DNA of 38,417 nt from Actinomycetota bacterium. Lineage in GTDB: Bacteria; Actinomycetota; CADDZG01; WHSQ01. The position numbers and the translations under genes are program-made. Of this stretch, positions 1 to 15,266 are shown in pieces (the first letter of the stretch is position 1; the number at the start of each line of letters is the position of its first letter). The notes below the pieces were generated by a model, which was not told the DNA's origin, did no database searches, and worked only from the letters and a program-made list of their open reading frames with translations. The stretch is taken from contig JACDCD010000032.1 in NCBI GenBank assembly GCA_013694625.1, positions 1 to 38,417 of the forward strand, read 5' to 3'.

Positions 1-2
1 CG

Positions 3-37
3 TGTCCGGAAGGTGCAAAAGGGGACCCTCCCGGACA
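3..37 (+). other. possible RNA hairpin in the rpoB leader
   Basis: A 7-bp perfect inverted repeat (TGTCCGG at 3-9, CCGGACA at 31-37), extended inward by a few more pairs, lies just upstream of rpoB. No T-run follows, so it is not a standard terminator. In other bacteria the rplL-rpoB interval carries attenuation or RNase processing hairpins; assigning that role here is inference. The window starts too late to see what lies upstream. Confidence 0.3.
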
Positions 38-80
38 GCTTGCGCGTTCCCCGTCCGAAACAGATTCTTAGGAGGCTCGT

Positions 81-3434
<3,354 letters not shown>

Positions 3435-3522
3435 TGACCCTCTCGGCAACACCTAATACGCCGCATGGCGATGTCTCTTCGCCGCCAGCCCCTGGACAGC
3501 ATCACCAAGGAGGTCACCAGAG

Positions 3523-6500
3523 TTGTTAGACGTCAACTTTTTTGATGAGCTGAGGATTGGACTTGCTACCGGGGATCAGATTCGCACCTGGTCAAACGGC
3601 GAAGTCAAGAAGCCGGAAACGATCAACTACCGCACGCTCAAGCCCGAGAAGGACGGACTCTTCTGCGAGAAGATATTTGGCCCGACCAAGGACTGGGAAT
3701 GCTACTGCGGTAAGTACAAGCGAGTCCGGTTCAAGGGGATCATCTGCGAGCGCTGTGGCGTCGAGGTGACGCGCGCCAAGGTGCGTCGTGAGCGTATGGG
3801 CCACATCGAGCTTGCGGCTTCGGTAACCCATATCTGGTATTTCAAGGGCGTCCCGTCGAGGCTCGGATACCTGTTGGACATCCCGCCCAAGAAGCTCGAG
3901 CAGGTCATCTATTTCGCAGCATCGATCGTGACGTCGGTTGACGAGGCCAAGCGGCACCGCGAGCTTCCCAGGCTAGAGGAAGACATCAATCACGAGATCG
4001 CTCGTATCGAGAGTGACAGGGATCGCAGAAAAGAGGAGATCCTCAAGGAGACCGAAGCCCGCCTCGAAGAGATGGAGGGTCGTAAGGCACGCTCCTCTGA
4101 GAAGACGACTGCTCGAAACCAATCCGAGCGGCAGCGCAAAGAGGTAGAGACGCGCGCCTCACGTGATATCGACCTCGTCAGAGATACTTTTGAGCTGTTC
4201 AGGGACCTCAAACGGCAACAGATCGTGGATGACGAGGTCATCTGGCGCGAGATGAAGGACCGCTACGGCGACTATTTCAAGGGTGGTATGGGCGCCGAGG
4301 CGATCAAGGACTTGCTGAGCTCGCTCGACCTTGTGGCCGAAGAGGAGTTCCTGCGCGAGCAGATCAAGTCGCAGAAGGGTCAGAAGCGTCAGCGTGCGAT
4401 CAAGCGCCTCAAGGTTGTGGCGCCTTTCAGCGACCCGGCGAAGAAGAACACTCCCCTGGGCATGGTGCTGGATTGTGTGCCGGTCATCCCACCGGACCTC
4501 CGCCCTATGGTGCAGCTCGACGGTGGCCGTTTTGCGACAAGTGATCTGAACGACCTCTACCGACGGGTGATCAACCGCAACAACCGGCTGAAGAGGCTGC
4601 TGGATCTCGGCGCGCCGGAGATCATCGTCAACAACGAGAAGCGCATGCTGCAGGAGGCCGTTGACGCTTTGTTCGACAACGGCCGGCGTGGCCGGCCGGT
4701 CACCGGTCCCGGCAACCGTCCACTCAAGTCTCTATCGGACATGCTGAAGGGCAAGCAGGGTCGCTTCCGTCAGAACCTGCTGGGGAAGCGCGTCGACTAC
4801 TCGGGCCGCTCGGTGATCGTGTCGGGTCCCAAGCTGAAGCTCCACCAATGTGGTCTGCCGAAGCAGATGGCCCTCGAGCTCTTCAAGCCTTTCGTGATGA
4901 AGAGGCTGGTGGACCTCGGACATGCCCAGAACATCAAGAGCGCAAAGCGCATGGTCGAGCGCAGCCGTCCGCATGTGTGGGATGTGCTCGAGGAGATCAT
5001 CCACGAGCACCCGGTGTTGCTGAACCGGGCGCCAACCCTTCACCGACTCGGCATTCAGGCCTTCGAGCCGGTGCTCGTCGAGGGCAAGGCCATTCAGATC
5101 CATCCGTTGGTCTGTGTCGCCTTCAACGCCGACTTCGACGGGGACCAGATGGCCGTGCACGTTCCGCTATCATCCGAAGCGCAGGCCGAGGCACGCATCT
5201 TGATGTTGTCGGCGCACAACGTGCTCTCGCCGGCGCATGGTGATCCCATTGTGGCGCCGTCGCAGGACATTATCCTGGGCACGTACTACCTCACGGTCGT
5301 GACCGAGGATGCCCATGGTGGTGGCCATGCGTTTTCGTCGGCCACCGAGCTTCTGCAGGCGCTCGATGCGGGCGCCGTAGACATACATGCAGTGGTCAAG
5401 GTGCGCGGTCTCAAGCGATTCGAAGACGAGTCCGAGGAAGACTTCACGTCGAATCCGGGCCGTTTAATGGAGACGACCGCCGGACGAGTGATCGTCAATG
5501 AGGCGTTTCCGAAGGACTTCCCATACCAGAATCGGGTGCTCAAGAAGCGTGAGCTTGCGGCGCTCATCGACAAGTGCGCCCGCACCTATGACAAGAAGGA
5601 CCTCGCCGAGGTCCTCGACGCCGTCAAGAGCGTCGGGTTCACCTATGCCACCAAGGCCGGCGTGACCATCGGGCTCGAGGACGTCACGACTCCTGCTTCC
5701 AAGCCGAAGATCCTCGCCGACCACGACAAGCTCGCAGAGAAGGTCGAGACGCAGTATCGGCGTGGAATCATGACCGAAGACGAGCGGCGGCAGGCGCTGA
5801 TCAAGATCTGGACCGATGCCACCGACGCGGTCAAAGAGGCGATGGAGAAAGGCTTCGGGGAGCTGAACCCGATCTACATGATGGCGAACTCCGGAGCGCG
5901 TGGAAACATCATGCAGATCCGGCAGATCGCCGGTATGCGCGGTCTGGTGGCCAACCCTCGGGGTGAGATCATCCCGCGTCCGATCAGATCGAATTTCCGT
6001 GAGGGTCTCACGGTTCTCGAGTACTTCATCTCGACGCACGGCGCCCGCAAAGGGCTCGCCGATACGGCCCTCAGGACCGCCGACTCCGGGTATCTCACCC
6101 GGCGGCTGGTCGACGTTGCTCAGGAAGTGATCATTCGCGCAGAAGAGTGCGGAACCGACCGTGGGCTGCGGCTCGACATCGGCGAGGAGCGAGCATTCCT
6201 CAAGCAGAAGCTGACGGGCCGGGTGCTGCTCGAAGATGCGATGGCGAAATCCGATGTCGTCGCGTCTGCAGGCCAGGAGGTCTCGGCGGAGTTGGCAAAG
6301 CGTATCGACGAAGAGGGCGTCGAGGAAGTTGTCGTACGTTCGGTGTTGACTTGTGACGCACGCGTCGGCGTGTGCCAGAAGTGCTACGGCACATCGCTCG
6401 CCACGGGCAAGCTCGTCGAGCTCGGAGAAGCGGTCGGGATCGTCGCCGCTCAATCGATTGGCGAGCCGGGCACACAGCTAACGATGCGGACGTTCCACAC

Positions 6501-7431
6501 CGGAGGAGTGGCCGGAGAGGACATCACTCACGGGCTGCCGCGTGTGGTCGAGCTCTTCGAGGCACGGACGCCCAAAGGCAAGGCCGAGATCGCAAGCGTC
6601 TCGGGTCGCATCCAGGTGCAGGAGGACGAGCGCACCCGGACAATCGAGCTCGTTCCGGACGACGGGAGCGACTCCATCCCCTACAAGGTGTCACGCCACG
6701 CACGGCTGACCGTGCACGACGGCGACAGCGTCGCCGCCGGTGACTCCCTCACCGAAGGGTCGAGGGATCCTGATGAGGTGCTCGAGATCATGGGGACCAG
6801 GGACGTACAGACGTACCTGGTCGACGAGGTGCAGTCGGTGTACCGCTCCCAGGGGGTCCCGATTCACGACAAGCACCTCGAGCTGATCGTTCGCCAGATG
6901 CTCCGCAAGGTGCAGCTGAACGAGCCGGGTGACACTGAATTCCTCCCCGGAGAGCTCGTCGATGCGAAGGTGTTCTCCGACGCCAACGAAGCGGTGGTGG
7001 CAAATGGTGGGGAGGCTGCCAGCGCCCGTCCCATTCTCATGGGGATCACCAAGGCGTCTCTGGCAACCGAGTCGTGGCTGTCGGCCGCCTCCTTTCAGGA
7101 GACGACACGGGTGCTCACCGAAGCCGCTATCAAGGGCAAGTCCGACCCGCTGCTCGGGCTCAAGGAGAACGTCATTATCGGAAAGCTCATCCCGGCCGGA
7201 ACGGGGATGACCCGTTACCGTTCCACTCGGGTGGTCACCACCGGCGAGGGCGCAATGTCCGACGAGGAAGCTCGGGCGATGTTTGGTCTGCCCCCCCGGA
7301 TCGAAGACGACGAGGCAGTCGAGGCAGCACGCGAGCTGCTCGGTGGTGTGGGCCTCACCTCGGTTCCGTCGCCGGACGGCGACGGCAACGGCCGGCCGGC
7401 GCAGGAAGAGGTTTCGAGCGCAGTCGAGTAG
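3523..7431 (+). CDS. rpoC: DNA-directed RNA polymerase subunit beta prime
   Basis: Catalytic beta prime subunit of RNA polymerase, 1302 aa. The start is TTG, with a perfect AAGGAGG at 3507-3513 nine nt upstream. An N-terminal zinc ribbon (CYCGKYK...CERCG) opens the protein. The Mg-binding motif [12 protein letters not shown] lies at about residues 535-546, with Asp537, Asp539 and Asp541. The second zinc site is seen as EECGTDRG plus [11 protein letters not shown]. Between about residues 155 and 260 lies a charged, heptad-rich segment ([20 protein letters not shown]) followed by [20 protein letters not shown]. This matches the coiled-coil insert typical of actinobacterial beta prime and is the best taxonomic marker in the protein. 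A GC hairpin directly downstream likely ends the rpoBC transcript. Confidence 0.99.
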   Translation: MLDVNFFDELRIGLATGDQIRTWSNGEVKKPETINYRTLKPEKDGLFCEKIFGPTKDWECYCGKYKRVRFKGIICERCGVEVTRAKVRRERMGHIELAASVTHIWYFKGVPSRLGYLLDIPPKKLEQVIYFAASIVTSVDEAKRHRELPRLEEDINHEIARIESDRDRRKEEILKETEARLEEMEGRKARSSEKTTARNQSERQRKEVETRASRDIDLVRDTFELFRDLKRQQIVDDEVIWREMKDRYGDYFKGGMGAEAIKDLLSSLDLVAEEEFLREQIKSQKGQKRQRAIKRLKVVAPFSDPAKKNTPLGMVLDCVPVIPPDLRPMVQLDGGRFATSDLNDLYRRVINRNNRLKRLLDLGAPEIIVNNEKRMLQEAVDALFDNGRRGRPVTGPGNRPLKSLSDMLKGKQGRFRQNLLGKRVDYSGRSVIVSGPKLKLHQCGLPKQMALELFKPFVMKRLVDLGHAQNIKSAKRMVERSRPHVWDVLEEIIHEHPVLLNRAPTLHRLGIQAFEPVLVEGKAIQIHPLVCVAFNADFDGDQMAVHVPLSSEAQAEARILMLSAHNVLSPAHGDPIVAPSQDIILGTYYLTVVTEDAHGGGHAFSSATELLQALDAGAVDIHAVVKVRGLKRFEDESEEDFTSNPGRLMETTAGRVIVNEAFPKDFPYQNRVLKKRELAALIDKCARTYDKKDLAEVLDAVKSVGFTYATKAGVTIGLEDVTTPASKPKILADHDKLAEKVETQYRRGIMTEDERRQALIKIWTDATDAVKEAMEKGFGELNPIYMMANSGARGNIMQIRQIAGMRGLVANPRGEIIPRPIRSNFREGLTVLEYFISTHGARKGLADTALRTADSGYLTRRLVDVAQEVIIRAEECGTDRGLRLDIGEERAFLKQKLTGRVLLEDAMAKSDVVASAGQEVSAELAKRIDEEGVEEVVVRSVLTCDARVGVCQKCYGTSLATGKLVELGEAVGIVAAQSIGEPGTQLTMRTFHTGGVAGEDITHGLPRVVELFEARTPKGKAEIASVSGRIQVQEDERTRTIELVPDDGSDSIPYKVSRHARLTVHDGDSVAAGDSLTEGSRDPDEVLEIMGTRDVQTYLVDEVQSVYRSQGVPIHDKHLELIVRQMLRKVQLNEPGDTEFLPGELVDAKVFSDANEAVVANGGEAASARPILMGITKASLATESWLSAASFQETTRVLTEAAIKGKSDPLLGLKENVIIGKLIPAGTGMTRYRSTRVVTTGEGAMSDEEARAMFGLPPRIEDDEAVEAARELLGGVGLTSVPSPDGDGNGRPAQEEVSSAVE

Positions 7432-7440
7432 GAGATGAAC

Positions 7441-7467
7441 CCCCGGGCCGGTTGGCCCGGGGCCTTC
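7441..7467 (+). terminator. Rho-independent-type terminator after rpoC
   Basis: A perfect 9-bp GC stem (CCCCGGGCC at 7441-7449, GGCCCGGGG at 7454-7462) with a GGTT loop begins 9 nt after the rpoC stop. Only CCTTCTCC follows, so the U-tract is weak, as is common in actinobacteria. Its place between rpoC and the next promoter fits termination of the rpoBC operon. Confidence 0.8.
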
Positions 7468-7485
7468 TCCCAGCCGGCGAAGCCC

Positions 7486-7528
7486 TCCTGCTCTGTCGGA
7501 GCGATCCTGCTGTGGCCGGAGCGATCCT
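7486..7528 (+). repeat. tandem direct repeat upstream of the str promoter
   Basis: Two copies of CGGAGCGATCCT (7497-7508 and 7517-7528) are 20 bp apart, about two helical turns. TCCTGCT also occurs twice (7486-7492 and 7505-7511), giving the pattern TCCTGCT-N4-CGGAGCGA-TCCTGCT-N5-CGGAGCGA-TCCT. The second copy ends 4 bp before the -35 element. The spacing suggests a tandem binding site for an activator or another DNA-binding protein; that is inference, and no regulator is identified. Confidence 0.6.
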
Positions 7529-7532
7529 ACGT

Positions 7533-7561
7533 TTGACCTGGTGAGGGCGTTGTTCTATAGT
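7533..7561 (+). promoter_or_regulatory. strong sigma-A promoter of the rpsL (str) operon
   Basis: TTGACC (7533-7538) and TATAGT (7556-7561) are separated by exactly 17 bp. It is the best consensus promoter in the window and follows the rpoC terminator. Transcription should start near 7568 and read the whole ribosomal protein array. Confidence 0.8.
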
Positions 7562-7567
7562 CTAGAG

Positions 7568-7931
7568 TCGCGTCCTTAGGGGCGCCAGTGCGTCGCGAGA
7601 GTGGCGCCTGTCCACTACTGCAGTTCCCGAGTTCGGTGAGCTTCGGCAGGCCCGGTTGCCCCGGGAACCGCCGGGGTGTGGGTTTCCATCGCCAAACGCC
7701 ACGCGGCCGCCCTGTGAAGGGCGGCACCGACGTGCGAGATCGTCGCGATGCCCGGCTCGTGTGGAAAAACGGTCCCCCGCCTTGTGCTGCGTACAGGCAC
7801 GGGGCGGGCCACGGCCCATAGAGGTGATCCGGCAGTTAGCGACCGGACGAGGACGAACAGGTGGCCGGTTCTGTCAGGCGCCCCGCCCATGCGGTGCGCC
7901 GAAGGGACCTTTAGAGGAGAACGGGAGAGAA
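7568..7931 (+). promoter_or_regulatory. long structured 5' leader of the rpsL operon
   Basis: The roughly 365 nt between the predicted start site and rpsL hold no recognisable gene but many hairpins. GGCGCCA/TGGCGCC pairs at 7581-7587/7602-7608. A perfect 8-bp stem GCCGCCCT/AGGGCGGC is closed by a GTGA (GNRA-type) loop at 7706-7725. TCCGG/CCGGA pairs near 7830-7850. At 7877-7900, GGCGC-C-CCGC pairs with GCGG-T-GCGCC across a CCAT tetraloop. The last stem ends about 15 nt before the rpsL ribosome binding site, so it could affect initiation. A ribosomal-protein-binding or attenuating leader is inference. Confidence 0.5.
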
Positions 7932-8303
7932 GTGCCGACAGTTCAACAACTGGTTCGCCAAGGAAGAGAGTCCAAGCGGGAGAAGTCGAAGTCGCCCGCC
8001 CTGAGAGGGTCACCTCAGCGCAGAGGCGTGTGCACCCGCGTTTACACCTTCACGCCGAAGAAGCCGAACTCGGCTCTGCGCAAGGTCGCACGCGTGCGGC
8101 TCACCTCCGGAATCGAAGTAACCGCATACATCCCCGGGATCGGCCACAATCTCCAAGAGCACTCGATAGTCCTGGTGCGCGGAGGCCGGGTGAAGGATCT
8201 ACCGGGTGTTCGCTACAAGATCATCAGGGCCGCACTCGACACCGCAGGGGTCCGCGACCGGATCCAGTCGCGCTCCAAGTACGGCGCAAAGAGGGGTGGC
8301 TGA
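7932..8303 (+). CDS. rpsL: 30S ribosomal protein S12
   Basis: S12 sits at the decoding centre of the small subunit. The GTG start gives the canonical opening [12 protein letters not shown] and the normal length of 123 aa; the frame stays open upstream, but nothing there looks like S12. A purine-rich AGAGGAGAACGGGAGAG precedes the start. Lys43 in TPKKPNSA and Lys88 in RVKDLPG are both present, the sites usually altered in streptomycin resistance, so a sensitive type is predicted. Asp89 is the residue methylthiolated in other bacteria. The stop codon shares one base with the rpsG start (TGATG). Confidence 0.98.
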   Translation: MPTVQQLVRQGRESKREKSKSPALRGSPQRRGVCTRVYTFTPKKPNSALRKVARVRLTSGIEVTAYIPGIGHNLQEHSIVLVRGGRVKDLPGVRYKIIRAALDTAGVRDRIQSRSKYGAKRGG

Positions 8304-8773
8304 TGCCGCGCAAAGGTCCTGCCCCGAGACGGCCCCTCAACCCCGATCCCATCTACAGTTCGATCCTGGTCACCCAGGTCCAGAACCGTCTGCTTATGCG
8401 AGGGAAGCGCAGCCTTGCCGAGAACATTGTTTACGACGCATTGCGCAAGGTAGAGAACAAGACAGGTAAAGATCCGCTGCAAACCCTCAAGAAAGCCGTC
8501 GACAACATCAAGCCGTTGCTCGAGGTCAAGTCGCGCCGAGTTGGTGGGGCGACCTATCAGGTGCCTGTCGAAGTCCCGATGCGCCGCGGAACCACTCTGG
8601 CGATCCGATGGTTGATAACGTTTGCGCGCCGGCGCAGGGAGAGAAGCATGTCGGATCGGCTTGCCGCCGAGATTCTCGACGCGTCGGGCGGCGCGGGCGC
8701 CGCCGTGAAGCGACGTGAAGACATCCACAAGATGGCGGAGGCTAACAAAGCTTTCGCTCACTACAGATGGTGA
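8303..8773 (+). CDS. rpsG: 30S ribosomal protein S7
   Basis: S7 nucleates assembly of the small-subunit head and contacts mRNA and tRNA at the exit site. The protein has the standard 156 aa, opens [10 protein letters not shown] and ends NKAFAHYRW, with the conserved [11 protein letters not shown] and ALRWL-like (AIRWLI) segments. The start overlaps the rpsL stop in TGATG, so translation is probably coupled. In the classic str operon S7 is the autogenous repressor; whether that holds here, where a long leader precedes rpsL, is not shown by the sequence. Confidence 0.98.
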   Translation: MPRKGPAPRRPLNPDPIYSSILVTQVQNRLLMRGKRSLAENIVYDALRKVENKTGKDPLQTLKKAVDNIKPLLEVKSRRVGGATYQVPVEVPMRRGTTLAIRWLITFARRRRERSMSDRLAAEILDASGGAGAAVKRREDIHKMAEANKAFAHYRW

Positions 8774-8779
8774 TAAACG

Positions 8780-10951
<2,172 letters not shown>

Positions 10952-10970
10952 ATAGATAGGAGAAGGGCAA

Positions 10971-12161
10971 ATGGGCAAGCCAAAGTTCGAGCGCAACAAG
11001 CCGCACGTGAACATCGGCACCATGGGGCACATCGACCATGGCAAGACGACGTTGACGGCCGCAATCACAGGGGTACTCCACGAGCGCAATCCCAAAGTGG
11101 ACTTCATGCCGTTCGACAAGATCGACAACGCTCCCGAGGAGAGGGAGCGGGGGATCACGATCGCCATCGCTCATGTGGAGTACGAGACCGATAACCGTCA
11201 TTACGCGCATGTCGACATGCCCGGCCACGCCGACTACATCAAGAACATGATCACCGGCGCCGCCCAGGTGGACGGGGCGATCCTCGTGGTTTCTGCCGCC
11301 GACGGCCCGATGCCCCAGACTCGCGAGCATGTCCTTCTCGCCCGGCAGGTCAACGTGCCCTACGTCGTCGTCGCCCTGAATAAGGTCGATATGGTTGATG
11401 ATCCGGAGCTTCTTGACCTGGTCGAATTGGAGGTCCGCGAGCTCCTGACCGAGTACGAGTATCCTGGCGACGACGTGCCTGTGGTGCGGGTTTCTGCACT
11501 GAAGGCTCTCGACGGCGACGCTGAGGCGGCGGAGGGAATCGTCGAGCTCATGGCTGCGGTGGACGAGGCGGTCCCCGAGCCCGAACGTGACACTGCCAAG
11601 CCTTTCCTCATGCCTATCGAGGATGTTTTCACGATCACCGGACGAGGCACGGTCGTAACCGGACGGGTGGAGCAGGGTGTGCTCAAGCTGGGAGAAGAGA
11701 TCGAGATCGTCGGCATCCAGCCTGGCACGCGCAAGACGGTGGTCACCGGCATCGAGATGTTCCGCAAGATGCTGGACGAAGCACAGGCCGGCGACAACGC
11801 AGGGATTCTTTTGCGAGGCATCAAGAAGGACGACGTACAGCGTGGTCAGGTGTTGGCCAAGCCGAACTCCGTGACTCCGCACACGAAGTTCCAGTCTCAG
11901 GTCTACGTGCTCTCCAAGGACGAGGGTGGGCGGCACACCCCGTTCTTCAACAATTACCGCCCGCAGTTCTACTTCCGCACCACCGACGTCACCGGCTCAA
12001 CCCGCCTTCCTGGTGGGACCGAGATGGTGATGCCGGGCGACAACACCGAGATGGAAGTCGAGCTCATCCAGCCGGTGGCCATGGACGAAGGTCTGCGCTT
12101 CGCCATCCGTGAGGGTGGACGAACGGTTGGTGCAGGCCGCGTCACCAAGATCCTCGAGTAG
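10971..12161 (+). CDS. tuf: elongation factor Tu
   Basis: GTPase that carries aminoacyl-tRNA to the ribosome, 396 aa. AGGAGAAGGG at 10958-10967 gives a strong ribosome binding site. G1 is GHIDHGKTT (residues 19-27), followed by [12 protein letters not shown], the G3 motif DMPGHADY and the G4 motif NKVD. The G3 Cys of many EF-Tu proteins (DCPGH) is Met here. The switch His of PGH is intact. Domains 2 and 3 are complete ([25 protein letters not shown]). Only 15 nt separate it from rpsJ, so the str and S10 gene groups form one array without room for a separate promoter. Confidence 0.98.
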   Translation: MGKPKFERNKPHVNIGTMGHIDHGKTTLTAAITGVLHERNPKVDFMPFDKIDNAPEERERGITIAIAHVEYETDNRHYAHVDMPGHADYIKNMITGAAQVDGAILVVSAADGPMPQTREHVLLARQVNVPYVVVALNKVDMVDDPELLDLVELEVRELLTEYEYPGDDVPVVRVSALKALDGDAEAAEGIVELMAAVDEAVPEPERDTAKPFLMPIEDVFTITGRGTVVTGRVEQGVLKLGEEIEIVGIQPGTRKTVVTGIEMFRKMLDEAQAGDNAGILLRGIKKDDVQRGQVLAKPNSVTPHTKFQSQVYVLSKDEGGRHTPFFNNYRPQFYFRTTDVTGSTRLPGGTEMVMPGDNTEMEVELIQPVAMDEGLRFAIREGGRTVGAGRVTKILE

Positions 12162-12176
12162 TCAGAAAGAAGCGAT

Positions 12177-12488
12177 ATGGCGAACGGAATGAAGATCCGC
12201 ATCCGGCTGAAGGCGTATGACCATGAGGTCATTGATCAATCGGCGAGGAAGATCGTCGAGACGGTCACGCGCACGGGTGCGAGCGTGAATGGCCCGATCC
12301 CGCTTCCCACGGATCGTGCCCTTTACACGGTGATCCGCTCGCCGCACAAAGACAAGGACTCTCGGGAGCACTTTGAGATGCGAACGCACAAGCGACTACT
12401 CGACATCGTCAATCCGACGGCAAAGACGGTCGACTCTCTGCAGCGGCTGGATCTGCCTGCGGGTGTCGATATCGAGCTGAAGCTGTAA
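12177..12488 (+). CDS. rpsJ: 30S ribosomal protein S10
   Basis: S10 is part of the small-subunit head and also partners NusB in antitermination. The 103-aa product has the core [18 protein letters not shown], the loop [25 protein letters not shown] in conserved form, and [13 protein letters not shown]. The first ATG adds four residues (MANG) before [10 protein letters not shown]; the second ATG is an alternative, and neither has a strong ribosome binding site (AGAAAGAAG lies upstream). It is the first gene of the S10 group, here fused directly to tuf. Confidence 0.97.
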   Translation: MANGMKIRIRLKAYDHEVIDQSARKIVETVTRTGASVNGPIPLPTDRALYTVIRSPHKDKDSREHFEMRTHKRLLDIVNPTAKTVDSLQRLDLPAGVDIELKL

Positions 12489-12510
12489 AGAGAAGAGGAA
12501 CCAACACCAG

Positions 12511-13173
12511 ATGGCGACAGTGAAGGGCATTCTAGGCCGCAAGGTGGGAATGACCCAAATCTTCGACAACAACGGGCGGGCTGTTCCGGTCACGGTCGTA
12601 CAGGCGGGCCCGTGCCGTATCACCCAGATCAAGACTCCGGAGACCGACGGGTATGGGGCGGTGCAGCTGGCCTACGGTGCGCCGTCGCGCGTCAATAAGC
12701 CCATGACCGGCCACTACGCGAAGTCCGGCGGCGATCCGGCGCGTCATCTGGTCGAGCTTCGGGTGGATGACCTGGAAGCGTTCGACCTGGGTGGCGAGAT
12801 CAAGGCAGACATCTTCGAACCGGGCGACATCGTCGACGTCATCGGGGTCACCAAGGGGAAGGGCTTCGCCGGAGGGATGAAGCGCCATAACTTCAAAGGA
12901 TTGTCGGCGACTCACGGGACGCAGCGGAAGCACCGTTCCCCAGGCGCCATCGGCGCCTGTGCGACTCCGGCGAGGGTGTTCAAGGGGATGCGTATGGCAG
13001 GTCATATGGGACACAGACGAGTGACCACCCTCAATCTGAAGGTGATCACCGCCGACGCCGAACGCCACCTCCTCTTGATCAGAGGAGCTATCCCCGGTCC
13101 CAAGGGGGCATTGATCATGGTCCGTTCGGCGGTCCGCATCAGGCAGCGCGGTGCCCAAAGGCAGGCAAGCTGA
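12511..13173 (+). CDS. rplC: 50S ribosomal protein L3
   Basis: L3 reaches into the peptidyl transferase region and starts large-subunit assembly. At 220 aa it is a full-length bacterial L3, opening [19 protein letters not shown], with the [19 protein letters not shown] loop and the tip segment [14 protein letters not shown]. At the site equivalent to the methylated Gln of E. coli (GQMGN) this protein has His ([10 protein letters not shown]). Other actinobacteria, as I recall, also lack Gln there, so a PrmB-type modification is not expected. The stop overlaps the rplD start in TGATG. Confidence 0.97.
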   Translation: MATVKGILGRKVGMTQIFDNNGRAVPVTVVQAGPCRITQIKTPETDGYGAVQLAYGAPSRVNKPMTGHYAKSGGDPARHLVELRVDDLEAFDLGGEIKADIFEPGDIVDVIGVTKGKGFAGGMKRHNFKGLSATHGTQRKHRSPGAIGACATPARVFKGMRMAGHMGHRRVTTLNLKVITADAERHLLLIRGAIPGPKGALIMVRSAVRIRQRGAQRQAS

Positions 13174-13829
13174 TGCCGTCTTCCGCAGCGCGACTCGACG
13201 GGAACGGGACGAACCTGGGAGACCTCGAGTTGCCCGATGAGCTATTCGGCGGCCCGGTCAACACCGATGTCATGCACCAGGTTGCGACGGCGCAGCTCGC
13301 TGCAGCCCGTTCTGGGACGGCATCGACCAAGACGCGCTCCGAAGTGCGTGGCGGTGGTCAGAAGCCGTGGCGCCAGAAGGGCACCGGACGCGCCAGGCAT
13401 GGGTCCATCCGCAGCCCCATCTGGGTCGGCGGGGGAGTCGTCTTTGGGCCCAAGCCACGCGATTACACACTTCGCGTACCGAAGAAGATGCGCCGCGCCG
13501 CGCTTCGATCGGCGCTTGCCTCCAAAGCTTCCGAAGGCCGCGTCGCGGTGTTGGAGAACTTCACCGACACCAAGACCCGGGCGGCGGCAGCACTCTTGCG
13601 TCAGGCCGGGATCACCGGCCGGATACTCCTGGTCCTGGACCCACAGGACGATGTCTCGGTATCCGTGGACCGGGCCTTCCGGAACCTCGAGGGGTCTGCG
13701 TTTTCGCTCTACGGGTCGCTGGCGACCTACGACGTGCTCGTTGCCGATGCCGTGCTCTTTACTCGATCGGCGTTGGACGCATACACCAGGTCGGAGCCGC
13801 TTCAACCGGAGGGGGCCGCGTCGGCATGA
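13173..13829 (+). CDS. rplD: 50S ribosomal protein L4
   Basis: L4 lines the peptide exit tunnel and, in the classic S10 operon, represses its own operon. The 218-aa protein shows the extended tunnel loop with [23 protein letters not shown] (in parts), followed by [18 protein letters not shown]. The family runs about 200-220 aa, so the length is normal. The N-terminus is preceded by roughly ten extra residues ([10 protein letters not shown]) of low conservation. It overlaps rplC by one base and rplW by four (ATGA). Confidence 0.97.
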   Translation: MPSSAARLDGNGTNLGDLELPDELFGGPVNTDVMHQVATAQLAAARSGTASTKTRSEVRGGGQKPWRQKGTGRARHGSIRSPIWVGGGVVFGPKPRDYTLRVPKKMRRAALRSALASKASEGRVAVLENFTDTKTRAAAALLRQAGITGRILLVLDPQDDVSVSVDRAFRNLEGSAFSLYGSLATYDVLVADAVLFTRSALDAYTRSEPLQPEGAASA

Positions 13830-14131
13830 GCGAATCGACCAAGAGCGATCCTCGCGATGTGATCCTGGCTCCGGTTGTTAGTGAGAAGTCCTATGAGCTG
13901 TTGGACCAGAACGCCTACACATTCAGGGTGCACCCTCGGGCCAACAAAACCGAGATCAGGCAGGCGGTTGAAGCGATCTGGGACGTGAGGGTGCTGAACG
14001 TCAACACATTGAACCGAAAGGGCAAGGTCAAGCGCTTCAGACTGAAAACGGGACGCCGGCCGGACTCGAAGAGGGCAATTGTCAAGCTCGCCGAGGGCGA
14101 CCGCATCGACCTGTTCGAGAACCAGGGTTAA
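13826..14131 (+). CDS. rplW: 50S ribosomal protein L23
   Basis: L23 sits at the tunnel exit and docks the signal recognition particle and trigger factor. The ATG in the ATGA overlap with rplD gives 101 aa; the open frame extends further upstream, but only inside rplD. GGAGGGGG at 13809-13816 precedes the start. Diagnostic segments are [35 protein letters not shown] and [16 protein letters not shown]. It is followed by rplB after 19 nt. Confidence 0.97.
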   Translation: MSESTKSDPRDVILAPVVSEKSYELLDQNAYTFRVHPRANKTEIRQAVEAIWDVRVLNVNTLNRKGKVKRFRLKTGRRPDSKRAIVKLAEGDRIDLFENQG

Positions 14132-14150
14132 GGGCACAAGGAGCCACAGC

Positions 14151-14981
14151 ATGCCGATACGGAAAGCAAAACCGACTTCACCGGGGCGCCGTTTTCAATC
14201 GCACTCGGACTTCTCCGAGCTTACGCGTTCGCAACCTGAGAAGAACCTTGTGCAGCCCAAACCGAAGAAGGCAGGGCGCAACAGCTACGGCCGTATAACC
14301 ACCCGCCATCAGGGCGGCGGCAACAAGGTCAAATACCGTCAGGTTGATTTTCGCCGGAACAAGGACGGCGTGCCGGCAAGGGTGGCCCATATCGAGTACG
14401 ACCCGAACCGGAATGCCCGCCTTGCGCTGCTCCACTATCTTGATGGTGAGAAGCGCTACATCCTGCTGCCGAACCGGGTGCGGGTCGGGGACCTGCTCGA
14501 GTCTGGTGCGGGAGCCGACATTCGTCCCGGGAACGCACTCCCGTTGCGCAACATCCCGGTGGGAACGGTCGTGCACAATATCGAGCTCAAGCCCGGAGCA
14601 GGCGGCCGGATGGCGCGCTCGGCGGGAGCGTCCGTCCAGCTCGTTGCGAAGGAGGGCCGTCGGGCGACCTTGCGTCTCCCCTCCGGCGAAGTGCGAATGG
14701 TCGCATCTGAGTGCCGGGCGACGGTCGGTTCGGTGGGCAACGCAGAAGCTGAGCTCATCTCGGTCGGCAAGGCCGGGCGAAACCGATGGAAGAACAAGCG
14801 TCCATCGGTCAGAGGAGTAGTCATGAACCCGGTCGACCATCCTCTCGGTGGTGGAGAGGGAAAATCATCGGGAGGACGCCATCCCGTCAGCCCCTGGGGG
14901 AAGCCCGAGGGCCGTACACGGAAGAAGAAGTCGTCGGACGCTCTCATCGTGCGCCGCCGCGGAAAGAAGAGGGGACGCTAA
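14151..14981 (+). CDS. rplB: 50S ribosomal protein L2
   Basis: L2 is one of the primary 23S rRNA binders and supports peptidyl transfer and subunit joining. The chosen ATG gives [14 protein letters not shown] and 276 aa, the usual length, with AAGGAG at 14138-14143. The core has [31 protein letters not shown] and, near the C-terminus, [15 protein letters not shown] with the conserved His, followed by HPVSPWGKP. The open frame upstream of 14151 lies inside rplW and is ignored. The stop is directly followed by the rpsS GTG. Confidence 0.97.
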   Translation: MPIRKAKPTSPGRRFQSHSDFSELTRSQPEKNLVQPKPKKAGRNSYGRITTRHQGGGNKVKYRQVDFRRNKDGVPARVAHIEYDPNRNARLALLHYLDGEKRYILLPNRVRVGDLLESGAGADIRPGNALPLRNIPVGTVVHNIELKPGAGGRMARSAGASVQLVAKEGRRATLRLPSGEVRMVASECRATVGSVGNAEAELISVGKAGRNRWKNKRPSVRGVVMNPVDHPLGGGEGKSSGGRHPVSPWGKPEGRTRKKKSSDALIVRRRGKKRGR

Positions 14982-15266
14982 GTGCCTCGAAGCACAAAGA
15001 AGGGACCTTTTGTCGACGACCACCTCTATCTCAAGGTGGCGGCGATGAACAGCAAGAACGAAAGGCGCGTTATCAAGACCTGGTCGCGGCGCTCCACCGT
15101 GATTCCCGAGATGGTGGGCCACACGATAGCGGTGCATGACGGGCGCAAGCATGTCCCCGTCTACATCACCGAATCGATGGTGGGCCACAAGCTGGGGGAG
15201 TTCGCTTCCACGCGTGCCTTCCGCACCCACGGCGGCGCGACCGAACGCTCCACAAGGATTAGATAG
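14982..15266 (+). CDS. rpsS: 30S ribosomal protein S19
   Basis: S19 forms a head complex with S13 near the A site. The GTG start abuts the rplB stop (TAAGTG) and gives [19 protein letters not shown]. The 94-aa length is standard. The conserved run [24 protein letters not shown] (in parts), [17 protein letters not shown] and AFRTHGG identify the family. The stop abuts the rplV ATG (TAGATG), so there is no intergenic base on either side. Confidence 0.97.
   Translation: MPRSTKKGPFVDDHLYLKVAAMNSKNERRVIKTWSRRSTVIPEMVGHTIAVHDGRKHVPVYITESMVGHKLGEFASTRAFRTHGGATERSTRIR

Noticed and set aside
3467-3483. GGCGA/TCGCC hairpin between rpoB and rpoC
   Set aside because: Five pairs with a 7-nt loop are expected often at this GC content, and no T-run follows.
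7656-7931. Possible 92-residue N-terminal extension of S12 or a separate small protein
   Set aside because: The frame is open by chance in GC-rich DNA. The sequence is not S12-like, and the region has hairpins and a ribosome binding site for the canonical start.
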